Positions 17,322 through 27,382 of a stretch of DNA of 64,000 nucleotides are shown here, piece by piece. A program made the translations under genes and the position numbers. The stretch covers positions 22,793-86,792 of the forward strand of contig REGQ01000028.1 in assembly GCA_004134985.1 (NCBI GenBank), written 5' to 3'. This DNA comes from Paenibacillaceae bacterium (GTDB lineage Bacteria > Bacillota > Bacilli > Paenibacillales > Paenibacillaceae). The notes below the pieces were generated by a model that saw only the letters and a program-made list of their open reading frames with translations, was not told the origin of the DNA and made no database searches. The stretch's first letter is position 1, and every line of letters begins with the position of its first letter.

Positions 17322-18976
17322 CGTCCTTCCTCCTTCTCCTCCATGTCCTGGCTGTACGCCTGGGGCTCACGATACGTAAAATAATCGAAATCGGCGGACT
17401 TCCGCGCGCCGGACAGATCATGGGCACACAGGCCGATGAAGGCGCCGGTAAAGCCCCAGTCGGTGAAATATCCGTCTACCATATGAGTGGCGTACTCATC
17501 GGAAATTTTGCCCGCATCGAGCCTGGAGCCGATAGCCTGCCATGGCCCGCCTGCAGGCGCATAATAAAATTGCAGCTCGCCATAGTTCAGCGTCAGCTTG
17601 AGCCGGCAGGATGCGCCGGCCTCCAACTGGATAAACGGGGTGGTGTGTTCATAATAGACCCCGTGGTCATTGGCCAGAATACCGATGTTCACACCCATCG
17701 CCTCATCACGGCTAATTCTTAAATAATAGTAATTTTGCGAATTATAATAATAGATCAACCCCGCCATCTGCTGATAGGATTCCGGCTCGAACTCCACTGC
17801 CGTTTCCGCTTCGCAGCGGAAGGCCTGCTGTCGTGTTCCAATCAGACTGTGACGGAATTTGGAGTTCGGAGACTCCATTCCCTTCAGCCGTAAGTAGCCG
17901 GGACGCTCGGCAAGCGACAGCCAATCCTCAGCCACCGGCTGGCGCAAGGTTTGCCAATGCAAGCCAAGGCGCTCGGCGTCGAAATCATCCCGCTCCGCCC
18001 GCTGCGGGAGCGGATAAAGGGGCAGATCGGGACGCTGTACCTGATCTTGCGGCGAATTGCCGACGTGAGCCAGACGCAGCCAGCCGTCCTCAGTCCAGAC
18101 GCAGCGCTGAAGCGCAGTTTCACGGCCCAGGATGCACCTGTTGTCTCCCTTGCCGAGCGGTCGGCCGCACAGGTGCGCAATATACCACTCGCCGCTTTGC
18201 GTCTCCACAAGGCTTGCATGCCCTGCCTTCTGCAATCGAAGCTCCGGCTTGCCGCTTGCTGTCAGCATCGGGGCGAGCGGGTCGGTCTCATAGCTGCCAG
18301 TTAAGGTGCGGGATCTTGCCAATGTGACCGCATGCTCGTAGCTCGTCCCACCTTCAGCCGTCATCAGATAGTAATAGCCGTCTTTCTTGTAAATGTGCGG
18401 GCCTTCCGTCAGGCCAAGCGGTGAACCGGAGTAAATTCGGTATGAAGGACCCACCAGCCGCTGCTCGGTCTCCGAGTATTCCCTGATATAGATGCCATTG
18501 AACGGATCGCGGTCTTTACGGAAATCCCACTGCATATTGACAATCCATTTCGTGCCGTCTTCCTCATGAAACAACGAAGGATCAAACCCGCTGCTGTTCA
18601 GATATACCGGCTCCGACCACGGCCCTCGGATATGCTGTGCTGTAACGACATAATTGTGTGTATCCTTGTAAGCTCCCGCATGGCTTTTAACGTCGGTATA
18701 AACGAGGTAGTAAGCGCCCTCATTGTAAGACAAGCAAGGCGCCCATATCCCTCCTGAATCCGGATTGCCGATCATGTTCAATTGACTTTGCCGATTCAGC
18801 GGATGTGCAATGACCTGCCAGTGAACCAGATCACGGGAGTGGTGGATTTGCACGCCGGGGAACCATTGGAAGGTCGAGGTTGCAATGTAATAGTCTTCGC
18901 CGACCCGGATGATTGACGGATCAGGGTTGAATCCCGGCAGAATCGGATTGTTGATTGCTATTGTGTCGGTGGACAA
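17318..18976 (-). CDS. GH43 beta-xylosidase/arabinofuranosidase
   Basis: This 552-residue cytoplasmic glycosidase begins with the five-bladed GH43 domain: catalytic base Asp in 'GFNPDPSI' near 18, pKa-modulating Asp in 'SGFDPSLF' near 130, and general acid Glu in 'LTEGPHIYK' near 190. The C-terminal ~200 residues form the beta-sandwich (DUF1349/concanavalin-like) typical of XynB-type enzymes. The start is a TTG at 18976, with AGGAGGTGG 6 bases upstream; upstream codons in the same frame are probably not translated. It lacks a signal peptide, so it acts on imported xylo-oligosaccharides or arabinosides. Confidence 0.92.
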   Translation of the reverse strand: MSTDTIAINNPILPGFNPDPSIIRVGEDYYIATSTFQWFPGVQIHHSRDLVHWQVIAHPLNRQSQLNMIGNPDSGGIWAPCLSYNEGAYYLVYTDVKSHAGAYKDTHNYVVTAQHIRGPWSEPVYLNSSGFDPSLFHEEDGTKWIVNMQWDFRKDRDPFNGIYIREYSETEQRLVGPSYRIYSGSPLGLTEGPHIYKKDGYYYLMTAEGGTSYEHAVTLARSRTLTGSYETDPLAPMLTASGKPELRLQKAGHASLVETQSGEWYIAHLCGRPLGKGDNRCILGRETALQRCVWTEDGWLRLAHVGNSPQDQVQRPDLPLYPLPQRAERDDFDAERLGLHWQTLRQPVAEDWLSLAERPGYLRLKGMESPNSKFRHSLIGTRQQAFRCEAETAVEFEPESYQQMAGLIYYYNSQNYYYLRISRDEAMGVNIGILANDHGVYYEHTTPFIQLEAGASCRLKLTLNYGELQFYYAPAGGPWQAIGSRLDAGKISDEYATHMVDGYFTDWGFTGAFIGLCAHDLSGARKSADFDYFTYREPQAYSQDMEEKEEGR

Positions 18977-19056
18977 GGCAGTCCACCTCCTCTCCGTTAT
19001 AATAAGCGGGCTGCATATGCCCGGCTGCCGGAATGACAGCCGGAGAAGGCGCAGCA

Positions 19057-20709
19057 TTATTTCGGTTTGTTCTGATCGGCGTCATACGCGCTCTGGATAA
19101 TCCGCAAGTATTCACCAAGCTTCAAGCCGTCGAAGCCGGCAACATAGTCATCCCAGCCCTTATCAATGTCCTTGTCTCCTGCAATAAACTGCAGCATGCT
19201 TGATTTGACATAATCCTCAATCGTAGCCTTAAGTTGCGCAGCCTGCTCGCTGTCCTCAGAGCTGATGAAAATATCAATCGGGAAAAACTCCGATGGATTC
19301 GGCTCATAGCCCTGGTACTTGTTCGTCTCCTGAACCAGACGCAACTCGTAGCCTTCCGTCGAGAACACATCCTGCGAGACCGCCTGGGATTCAAAGCGCT
19401 CTCTCGGGCGGAATCCGGGACCAGCTTGATCCCATCCATCCGTATGCACCGTCTCCTCCAAATAAGCGGGATCAACCTGGTACTCAGCAGGCTCGCCGTT
19501 CACATTCAGCTGACCGGCATCCGCCTTGCTCCACATATGGCCCTCTACGCCGAATTCCTGTCCACGGGTGCCCTCTTCGGTCCAGAGATAGTCAAGCAGC
19601 TTGATCGCCGCAATCTGCTGTTCCTCGGACGCTTTATTCGTCAATACGAACCTCCCATGGTTGCCGACGGATTTATAAAAGGCGGAGAGCTGCACCCCTT
19701 CCGGCCCCTTGAGCGGAGGCAGAGTCGTGTAATCTTTGTTGCGCGGATCGCCCCCGGAGACTGCCATGTTGACATGTCCGATCGCGAAGGCGCCCAGAAT
19801 TGCATCGCCTGGATTGTTTCCAAGCTGCTGCAGGCCCTCCTGATTTTGTGTGAAAGCCTGAATATCGATTAGCCCCTCCTTGTAGAGCTGGTTCATATAA
19901 CGCAGCCCTTCGCGCCATTCCGGCTGGCTGGCCGATAGCTGCACCTGGCCATCTTTAACGCGAATATAAGAGAACGGCTGATTGTCTCCGGTATTATAAA
20001 TAAAAGCATTCATCAGGAATCCGGTAATATCGCCGTGCCAGGTATTCATCGCCCCGCTGAGCGGAATTTCATCGGCCTTGCCGTTTTTATTAGGATCCTT
20101 CGTCTTAAAGGCGCTCAGCACGTTGGCGAACTCCGCTGTCGTTGTCGGCATTTCCAGCCCTAGCTCATCCAGCCATTTCTGGTTAATCCATACCTTCTGT
20201 GCGTACCAGCAGTGATAGCATTCATTGACCTCCGGCATCGCATAGATGTTGCCGTCCGGAGCAGTCACCGCCTTCTTCAGGTCAGGCCGCTCATCGAACA
20301 CCTGCTTGATACCGGGTGCGTATTGATCGATCAGCTCGTTCAGGGGCAGGAATACCCCCATTTTGCCGTACTTCATCTGTTCGGCTGTTGTGAAGTTTCC
20401 ACTCAGAAACAGCTCGGGGTAGTCCCCGCTCGCAAGCAGCACATTGCGTTTATCATTGTTGTCATTGGGCTGCCCTACAATAAAGTTGAATTTCACATTC
20501 GCCTTTTCTTCCACCTGCTTCGTAAACGGGTTGTCCAGTGAGGCCAGATTCGGGGTCTGGTTAATGAATGCATTCAGCTTGACCGCCCCTGTGCCCTCAC
20601 CTGTACCACCTGTTGTGCCGCTGCTATTGGTATCCTGCTTGGAGCAGGCGCTCAATACGGTTACCGATAGCAAAGCAATACATAATGCAGTGATCCACTT
20701 TCTATTCAT
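19057..20709 (-). CDS. Extracellular solute-binding lipoprotein, second sugar importer
   Basis: This 550-residue lipoprotein has a signal peptide ending in VLSAC (Cys22), followed by a Ser/Gly/Thr-rich linker. The N-lobe has 'GDYPELFLSG' and the closing region has 'YDADQNKPK' at the C-terminus. Size and architecture match the YtcQ-type family. The ATG at 20709 follows GGGGTG by 7 bases. It lies 75 bases downstream of the second permease pair and 80 bases upstream of the GH43 gene. Confidence 0.92.
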   Translation of the reverse strand: MNRKWITALCIALLSVTVLSACSKQDTNSSGTTGGTGEGTGAVKLNAFINQTPNLASLDNPFTKQVEEKANVKFNFIVGQPNDNNDKRNVLLASGDYPELFLSGNFTTAEQMKYGKMGVFLPLNELIDQYAPGIKQVFDERPDLKKAVTAPDGNIYAMPEVNECYHCWYAQKVWINQKWLDELGLEMPTTTAEFANVLSAFKTKDPNKNGKADEIPLSGAMNTWHGDITGFLMNAFIYNTGDNQPFSYIRVKDGQVQLSASQPEWREGLRYMNQLYKEGLIDIQAFTQNQEGLQQLGNNPGDAILGAFAIGHVNMAVSGGDPRNKDYTTLPPLKGPEGVQLSAFYKSVGNHGRFVLTNKASEEQQIAAIKLLDYLWTEEGTRGQEFGVEGHMWSKADAGQLNVNGEPAEYQVDPAYLEETVHTDGWDQAGPGFRPRERFESQAVSQDVFSTEGYELRLVQETNKYQGYEPNPSEFFPIDIFISSEDSEQAAQLKATIEDYVKSSMLQFIAGDKDIDKGWDDYVAGFDGLKLGEYLRIIQSAYDADQNKPK

Positions 20710-20784
20710 TGCAAAACACCCCAATCCGAGATTTTGATGTACCTTGTTCAGTTATTGCCTTAAAACCGTCGTCGTCCCGCAAGA

Positions 20785-21684
20785 CTACCCTTTCAGGGAG
20801 CCGATCATAACCCCTTTTACGAAGTACTTCTGTACAAACGGGTAGATGATCAGTACCGGCAAGCTTGACACGACAATCAGGGCATATTTGAGCAAATCCT
20901 TCATCCCCTGCCTTGCCTCCATACTCCTCACATCCAGCATCATCGAGTTGTCCACGGAATTCTGAATCAGTATTTCGCGCAGAATAAGCTGCAATGGATA
21001 CAATTGTGAGCTTTTCAAGAAAATAAGGGCATCAAAGTAGGCATTCCACGCTGTAACCGCATACATCAACGTTAATACGGCGATGATCGGCTTGGAAACA
21101 GGCAGGGCGATCGATACGAGAAAGCGAAAATCACTGCATCCGTCAATTTCGGCCGCTTCATTCAGCTCACCCGGTATCGTCTCCTGAAAAAATGTCTTGG
21201 CGACGAACACCTGCCATACGGCGACAGCCTGTGGAAGCAGCAAGGCCCAGCGTGTATCGATCAAGCCTAAATCACGCACGGTCAAATAATAAGGAATCAG
21301 TCCCCCGCTAAAGATCATGGTAATCATCACCACGTACATCAATAACGTGCGGCCGTGAAAGGTGCGTTTGGACAGCGGATAAGCGATTGCAATCGTTAAG
21401 GTAATACTTATCAGCGTTCCGGCTCCGGTATAGATCAGCGAATTGAGATACCCTGTCCAGATGCGCGGGTTGTTAAATACGGCAGCATATCCCTTAATGG
21501 ACGGCTCGACAGGCAGCAGCCATACTTTGCCTGCAACAACCGCATTGGGCGAGCTGAACGACGAGCTGACAATATAGATAAGCGGGTACAACACCACGAT
21601 CAGCACCAGGCTCAGGACGATATATATAATGGCCAGCAATACTTTGTCCGCCAGCGGCTCTTTAATTCGCGAAGTATTTTCCAT
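20785..21684 (-). CDS. Carbohydrate ABC transporter permease (YtcP/LplC type)
   Basis: This 299-residue permease has six predicted membrane helices and the EAA loop 'LNEAAEIDGCSDFRFLVSIALPVSKPIIAVL' near residue 185. Its end, 'YPFVQKYFVKGVMIGSLKG', is nearly the same as that of the permease at 2333-3247. One base separates it from the upstream partner gene, and no strong ribosome binding site precedes it, so its translation is probably coupled. Confidence 0.92.
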   Translation of the reverse strand: MENTSRIKEPLADKVLLAIIYIVLSLVLIVVLYPLIYIVSSSFSSPNAVVAGKVWLLPVEPSIKGYAAVFNNPRIWTGYLNSLIYTGAGTLISITLTIAIAYPLSKRTFHGRTLLMYVVMITMIFSGGLIPYYLTVRDLGLIDTRWALLLPQAVAVWQVFVAKTFFQETIPGELNEAAEIDGCSDFRFLVSIALPVSKPIIAVLTLMYAVTAWNAYFDALIFLKSSQLYPLQLILREILIQNSVDNSMMLDVRSMEARQGMKDLLKYALIVVSSLPVLIIYPFVQKYFVKGVMIGSLKG

Positions 21685-21685
21685 G

Positions 21686-22672
21686 CTAGAACAACCCCGA
21701 TCCGGTTAATCTTCTGGCGCCGAGATTGGCCAGGACGATAAGCGCGAAATTAATCAGCGAGTTAAATAATCCGACGGCTGCAGAGAAGCTGTAATTGGCC
21801 TGAACTAATCCAACCTTGTAGACGTAGGTGGAAATAATCTCTGAAGCGCCGAGATTTAACGGATTTTGCAGCAAATAGACCTTTTCAAATCCGATGTTTA
21901 GAAGCTGTCCCAGGCTCAGTACGAGCAGCAGCACCATAACCGGCACAATGCTGGGCAGATCGATATGGATTATTTTTTGCAATCGATTGGCGCCATCGAT
22001 TCGAGCCGCTTCATAGAGCTGCGGATTGACGCCTGCCAGAGCGGCAATGTAGATGATGGCGTTGTACCCCATGAACTGCCATAAGTCTGACAGCACAAAG
22101 ATTGTCGGAAATAGCGACGGCTTGCCCATAAAGTTGATCGAATCCAACCCGAGCGCTGTTCGAATATGGTCGATCACACCGATTCTTGGTGCCAAAAACA
22201 ATATAATCATCGATACCATGACAACGGTCGAAATAAAATAGGGCGCATAAGTAACCATTTGGACCGCCCGTTTAAACAGTCCGTTTTTCAGCTCGTTAAG
22301 CATCAGCGCTAACAGAATCGGAATGGGAAAACCGACGGCCAGCGAATACATGCTGAGCAGCAGGGTATTCTTTATAAGCACCCAGAAGTTAGGATGCTCA
22401 AAAAAGGCCTGAAAATGCTTGAACCCGACATATGGGCTTCCCCAAATGCCTTGGGTCGGGATCAAATCCTTGAAGGCGATTTGCACGCCCAAGATAGGCA
22501 CGTACTTGAACAAAATAAAATACATGAGCGGTAGTGAAATTAATAGATACAATTGCCAGTGCCGTTTCATTTTTTTCAGCGAGCTTCCCCTGGGCTTTCG
22601 AGACTTCTTCATGGGCCGGGGCAGCTTTGTAACCGTTTGCGATGTTGCTGAAGCGCTTAGTAGTTCCGCCAC
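21686..22672 (-). CDS. Carbohydrate ABC transporter permease (LplB type)
   Basis: This 328-residue permease has the LplB signature 'YVPILGVQIAFKD' and the EAA loop 'YEAARIDGANRLQKIIHIDLPSIVPVM'. GTG at 22672 is chosen as start because AAGGAGGG lies 8 bases upstream; the ATG at 22726 lacks a site. This gives a ~45-residue basic cytoplasmic N-tail before the first helix. It is the first gene of the second importer operon (22672 to 16.5 kb or beyond), with a SigA-type promoter at 22725-22754. Confidence 0.9.
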   Translation of the reverse strand: MAELLSASATSQTVTKLPRPMKKSRKPRGSSLKKMKRHWQLYLLISLPLMYFILFKYVPILGVQIAFKDLIPTQGIWGSPYVGFKHFQAFFEHPNFWVLIKNTLLLSMYSLAVGFPIPILLALMLNELKNGLFKRAVQMVTYAPYFISTVVMVSMIILFLAPRIGVIDHIRTALGLDSINFMGKPSLFPTIFVLSDLWQFMGYNAIIYIAALAGVNPQLYEAARIDGANRLQKIIHIDLPSIVPVMVLLLVLSLGQLLNIGFEKVYLLQNPLNLGASEIISTYVYKVGLVQANYSFSAAVGLFNSLINFALIVLANLGARRLTGSGLF

Positions 22673-22724
22673 CTGCTGTACCCTCCTTTTTGTTAAAATT
22701 GGATTGTCTGACTTCCATGGCTCC

Positions 22725-22754
22725 ACTATAGCGCAGGGTGGAAGTTCATCGCAA
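22725..22754 (-). promoter_or_regulatory. SigA-type promoter for the second importer/GH43 operon
   Basis: The minus strand reads TTGCGA (22754-22749), 18 bases, then TATAGT (22730-22725). It lies 52 bases upstream of the GTG start of the LplB-type permease. Confidence 0.55.
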
Positions 22755-22849
22755 TTTACAAGAATCGGGCCTAAACAATATTCGGAACACGAGTGAAAAA
22801 GCTTGATTTGGCGCCATTTTGACGCCAGTCTCTATACAATTTTCCGCGC

Positions 22850-25081
22850 TTAACCCTGATGCTCTTTACGGTAATCTCCCGGCGGAATGCCGACTACACG
22901 CTTGAATACCCGGTTGAAGGAAACGGGATTTAAGTAGCCTACCTTCTGGCCGATCTCCTGAATGCTAAGCTCTGTTTCGACAAGCAGACGCTTGGCCAGC
23001 TCCACCCGGAGATGGATTAGAAAATCAATAAATTTGATATTGAACTGTTCCTTGAAAAGTGCGCTAATATTTTTGGATGGCATATTAAACCGCTCGCTGA
23101 GATGCACAAGCGACAGATCCGGATTGGACACCTGTTCGTCAATGTATTCTTTCATCTGCATGGCGATCGAGCTGGCGCTCCCTCTGCTTGAACGCTCCTG
23201 AACACGATACTCCAACTTCTCCATAATGCCGAGGATTTCTTCCTGTACATCCTCCAGCGTTTCAAACTGGTCAATGACATCCTTGACGATGACCTGATTG
23301 GTCTCTGCCATCTCATCATTGAGGACGGCGCCTCGAATATAGTCAAACAGATGAAAGGTCATGAAATGGAGCAAATTAATAATTTCATCCCGCTTCAGCT
23401 TATGCTCGCGGAATTGACGGAACAGCTCGTTGTACTTGCTGCGCCAATCCGGCTCCATCATACGGAACGCATAGAGCAGACGGCGGATTTCCTCCAGCAT
23501 CGGATACAGCTTCAGCGATGAAGCTTCACCGGTCTCCCAGTAGCCGATCAAACGATTATTGCCGAATACCGCTCTGGAGCTGATTGCTTGCATAGCTGAC
23601 TGGAACGAATGCTTGAGCTCAGGCACAGAGTCGGCCGGCTGTCCGATTCCTACCGTGACCGTAAACGGCAGATGGCGGCGTATCCATGGCAGCAGCTGCT
23701 CAATAAGCAGCTTGACCTGATCCAGCAGATCGCCGGAGCCATCCTCGCCCATATAGATAAAGCCGCACATTTCCTTATCGTTGACCCATTCGCTCCAGCT
23801 GCGCAGCCCCTGCTTCTGCAGGAGCTCCATATAAACGTTTTGCACAACGAAACGGTACAGCAGCATGTCCTGCTCGTTAAACCGCGCCTGGATGTCGGGA
23901 TATTTGTCAATGGACACCACAATTACAACGGCATGATGGAGGCCGCCAGCCAACCCGTGTAACGCCATCTCCTGGCGCCATTCCTCGTTCGCCAGAGATC
24001 GGGAGCCGTTCATGACTTCCATAAAAATTGATTTTTTACGGTAGCCGATATTGAGATCAGCCTGGGTCTTGAACAGATCGAACCGTTCCATCATCGCGTT
24101 CAGTGTCGCCTCGATATAGTGAAACTCATTCTGTCCGCCGCGCTGCTCGCCTGAGGCAGCGGACAACTCATCGAGCCGATTAATTAAAGTGCGAAGCGGT
24201 TTGTAATTTCGGTTGGTCATATAGATAATGGCCACCATGCCTAACATGACGCCGGCACAAGCCGTTATAATCCAGAGTGGAGAGAAGGCTTGCACAAACA
24301 GCAGCCCCCCGTTTTTAACGAGTCCGCTTTCGTATACCCAGCCTGTATATTCAGAACGGATGGAAGACATAGAAGCTCGCTTCTGCTTATCCCCGTCCAG
24401 AACCGGAATGATGGGGTGATCCTCCTTGCCTGTAATCGTCAAGTAGCTGGACGATTGGTCGAAGCTTTGCGATACCAGCTTCGCAAGCGCATCGGTCTGG
24501 ACATTCACTACCATTAGACCGCTCTCGCCTCGGTTCGTAACATATTTGCGGGCCAATGACACGACCTCTTCACTTCTGGAAGCGGCAAACTCTTTAAAAG
24601 AACGGCTATTTGTCCAATGATAAGAGAAAGGCTCCTTCATCAGCTGTTGAATAAACGGCTTGTCCGGGAAGCGTTCTAGCGGAGCTACCGTATTCGTGCT
24701 CGCCACATAGCCATCGCGCTCGCGCACTAGATAAATATTGGAGATGATTGGATTTAACTGGCGCATATTATTAAATTCCTTGCTTAGTTGAAAAGTAAAA
24801 TAAGCGGAAGGCTGGCCCTCCTGATTAAAGAAGTTTAACAGACTGAAATCAGAACCAATGCTATTGCGAGTCTGCATTGTCACCATCAAATGATCGATGG
24901 ATCGAAGCGTCTGCTCGACGGTTTGCATAAGCTGCTGATTGATGCTCGTGTAGATGCGCGCCGTATCCTTCTCCGCACGCTCGGACAATGCTTGGAAGGA
25001 CACGAAGAATAGAAAGGAGACGATGAGAAAGAACACAGGCAGGTAGGAAAAAAGCAGCTTGTAATACCAGATTTTTTTCAT
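22850..25081 (-). CDS. Membrane-anchored AraC-type sensor/regulator (YesS-like)
   Basis: This 743-residue single-polypeptide sensor and regulator has transmembrane helix 1 (~9-32), an extracytoplasmic sensing region, and helix 2 (~268-292, 'PLWIITACAGVMLGMVAIIY'). A cytoplasmic linker of about 320 residues follows. The AraC double HTH is at ~640-740, with 'IGQKVGYLNPVSFNRVFKRVVG'. It is adjacent to and codirectional with the second importer, which it probably activates on sensing an external glycan. A weak GGCG/CGCC hairpin follows its stop. Confidence 0.92.
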   Translation of the reverse strand: MKKIWYYKLLFSYLPVFFLIVSFLFFVSFQALSERAEKDTARIYTSINQQLMQTVEQTLRSIDHLMVTMQTRNSIGSDFSLLNFFNQEGQPSAYFTFQLSKEFNNMRQLNPIISNIYLVRERDGYVASTNTVAPLERFPDKPFIQQLMKEPFSYHWTNSRSFKEFAASRSEEVVSLARKYVTNRGESGLMVVNVQTDALAKLVSQSFDQSSSYLTITGKEDHPIIPVLDGDKQKRASMSSIRSEYTGWVYESGLVKNGGLLFVQAFSPLWIITACAGVMLGMVAIIYMTNRNYKPLRTLINRLDELSAASGEQRGGQNEFHYIEATLNAMMERFDLFKTQADLNIGYRKKSIFMEVMNGSRSLANEEWRQEMALHGLAGGLHHAVVIVVSIDKYPDIQARFNEQDMLLYRFVVQNVYMELLQKQGLRSWSEWVNDKEMCGFIYMGEDGSGDLLDQVKLLIEQLLPWIRRHLPFTVTVGIGQPADSVPELKHSFQSAMQAISSRAVFGNNRLIGYWETGEASSLKLYPMLEEIRRLLYAFRMMEPDWRSKYNELFRQFREHKLKRDEIINLLHFMTFHLFDYIRGAVLNDEMAETNQVIVKDVIDQFETLEDVQEEILGIMEKLEYRVQERSSRGSASSIAMQMKEYIDEQVSNPDLSLVHLSERFNMPSKNISALFKEQFNIKFIDFLIHLRVELAKRLLVETELSIQEIGQKVGYLNPVSFNRVFKRVVGIPPGDYRKEHQG

Positions 25082-25220
25082 CCTTTAACCTCCGCAATAT
25101 TGTGAGCATCTGGGTTAAGCGTCGCTGGTCTGAGATGCTTGTTCATTTTATCAACATTGCCAAGAGCAAAGCAATATACATCAGGAATACCGAGCTGGCC
25201 GTCTACCTGCATCGAAACTA

Positions 25221-27305
25221 TTACTGCGCTGTCCCCAAAGACTTCACGATCAACACCTCATACGGCTTCATCATCACTTGCTTGTCCAGCGACCGATCAT
25301 CCAGCACACTGACCACTGGCTGGTGAAATTGCAGCGTTGCCTCCTCGGCTGTATAGTTTAGCATTATATAATAATCCTCATCGCCCATCCTCCGATGCAC
25401 TGTCTCCACCTCTTTGGGCACGTCCGCCTTACTATCCAATGGATCAGCTATTCCCAGACAATCCAGCAAGGCCGGGAGGTTATTATCGTTGAAGAAAACG
25501 CCGCAATAGACGACGTAACCTTTGCCGACCGGCACCCGAACGATCGCAGGCTCACCTCGGTAGTAGTCTTTGTCATAACGTGCAAGAATATCGGCCTCCG
25601 CGGAAACGGGGCGTAATATTTCATTAAAGTGAGGCGCTTCGACACTGACACCGGTCCCTTCGAAGGTCATGGTGGACGGGATATCGTTCACCATTGTGAA
25701 GTCTGTGACTTCCACCCCAGCCAGCTCGCTAACAATACCGGGGAAAGGAAGCATATAGCAGCGGTTGCTCCGGTCCTTGTAGCCCGATCTTGGTCCCAAT
25801 ACAAGCAGCCCACCCTGTTCCACATAGTCGCGAAGAAGCTCGGTATCCTGCTTCTCCAACAGTTGGGCATTCGGATAAAAAAGCACCTTATAGTTTTTCA
25901 TCCGCTCCGTGTCCGCCATCTGCTGGAGTGGAAGCAAATCTGTCGTTAGATGGCGTTCTGTCAGCCCACGAAATAGGCTTTCTTCGCTGCTCCATTCGAA
26001 TGATCCCAGGTACCCTTCGATTTGGTTGTTGCTGTCGTTGTCGTAGTCATAGACGATGCCGGCCTGCGGCACGCAATAGCTGCCTGTAATGATCGGGCTT
26101 ACCCGGCTCAGCTCTGCTGCAAACTGCTGCGCTTCATCCAGTCGGCGGTTCGGCTGGTTACCATAATGGTTCAGTCCGTGCCAGAGCGTCTCCGCACCTA
26201 CCGTCGAGGTCCGCCAGCGGAAGAACAATACGCCGTCTGCGCCGTGGGCAACGGACTGCCAGGCCCACAGCCGCATTTGTCCGGGCTTTGGGGTCACCTG
26301 CAAATAATCGCCGAAGCCAAACCGATTCAATACATTGCCGGATTGTCCCCCCGGTCCTGCCTGCTGCTCCAGGATCATATATTTATTGGACAGCCCTCTC
26401 ATTCTGCTCAGATGCCTGGAGGTCATCCTGTCCCGGAAGTGTTCCGGCAAATCCTTGCGCATGAGCTGAAAGGCAGGATAGGAATCAAACGATATAAAAT
26501 CAACAGCCTGCTCCGTGAAAGCATGATAATTAATGTTCGAGAAGAGACCGTTATGGGTGACGAATTGATGCGGCGCATACTGCTTCAATAGATCGTACTG
26601 CTGCTTGGCGAAAGCGATGGCCGAATCGGATGTGAACTGGTAGAAATCAAGCAGATGGCCGGGATTATGGAAGGTTGGGGTCGGGCGGGGCAAATAAACC
26701 TGGCTCCACTCCGTGTAAGTCTGTGCCCAGAAGGCGGTCCCCCAAGCTTGATTCAAAGCATCCAGCGTACCGTACTTCAGCTTGCACCATGCGCGAAAGG
26801 CAATATGATCGCTATCCGCAAAGCTCACATCCATATGGCAATTGAGCTCATTATCGATCTGCCAGCCAATAATTGCATCCACATGCCGGTAATGCTCAGC
26901 CATTCGAGATACAATCGCAGCCGACAGGCGCAAGTACTCGGGCGATGTATAGTTATAATGACGACGGGAGCCATGCTCCATCGTATGGCCATGGAAATCC
27001 TTGCGAAGCACCTCCGGATATCGCGCTGTCAGCCAGGCCGGCGGTGCATAGGTTGGCGTACCCATAATGACCTTCAAGCCGTGCCGCTTGCAAAGTGCGA
27101 TGGCCTGATCGAACAGCTCAAACGAGTAGCGGCCTTCTTCCGGCTCGAATACATTCCAGGCGCTCTCCCCCATGCGTACAACATTGAAGCCCATTTGCTT
27201 CATTCTGTGAAAATCCTCATCCCACAGCTCCGCGCTCCAGTGCTCCGGGTAATAGCAGACACCGATCAGCGCGTGCTCTGTTTGAAATGACTTTAATTTC
27301 TCCAC
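25221..27305 (-). CDS. GH42 beta-galactosidase
   Basis: This 694-residue enzyme has a GH42 TIM barrel with acid/base Glu153 ('GWQIDNELN') and nucleophile Glu313 ('ILEQQAG'). A beta-galactosidase trimerisation domain (~400-610) and a C-terminal beta domain follow. The GTG at 27305 has AGGAGG 7 bases upstream; an ATG at 27347 has none. There is no signal peptide, so it cleaves beta-galactosides in the cytoplasm. It is 77 bases downstream of the FAD reductase of the oxygenase unit, suggesting a galactose-containing substrate for that unit. Confidence 0.93.
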   Translation of the reverse strand: MEKLKSFQTEHALIGVCYYPEHWSAELWDEDFHRMKQMGFNVVRMGESAWNVFEPEEGRYSFELFDQAIALCKRHGLKVIMGTPTYAPPAWLTARYPEVLRKDFHGHTMEHGSRRHYNYTSPEYLRLSAAIVSRMAEHYRHVDAIIGWQIDNELNCHMDVSFADSDHIAFRAWCKLKYGTLDALNQAWGTAFWAQTYTEWSQVYLPRPTPTFHNPGHLLDFYQFTSDSAIAFAKQQYDLLKQYAPHQFVTHNGLFSNINYHAFTEQAVDFISFDSYPAFQLMRKDLPEHFRDRMTSRHLSRMRGLSNKYMILEQQAGPGGQSGNVLNRFGFGDYLQVTPKPGQMRLWAWQSVAHGADGVLFFRWRTSTVGAETLWHGLNHYGNQPNRRLDEAQQFAAELSRVSPIITGSYCVPQAGIVYDYDNDSNNQIEGYLGSFEWSSEESLFRGLTERHLTTDLLPLQQMADTERMKNYKVLFYPNAQLLEKQDTELLRDYVEQGGLLVLGPRSGYKDRSNRCYMLPFPGIVSELAGVEVTDFTMVNDIPSTMTFEGTGVSVEAPHFNEILRPVSAEADILARYDKDYYRGEPAIVRVPVGKGYVVYCGVFFNDNNLPALLDCLGIADPLDSKADVPKEVETVHRRMGDEDYYIMLNYTAEEATLQFHQPVVSVLDDRSLDKQVMMKPYEVLIVKSLGTAQ

Positions 27306-27382
27306 AAGCTCTCCTCCTGCCTCGAATCGAAGGATCGGATGATGCATACAGCAGCTTCCGACTTCGGTCCCGGATGATCGTA

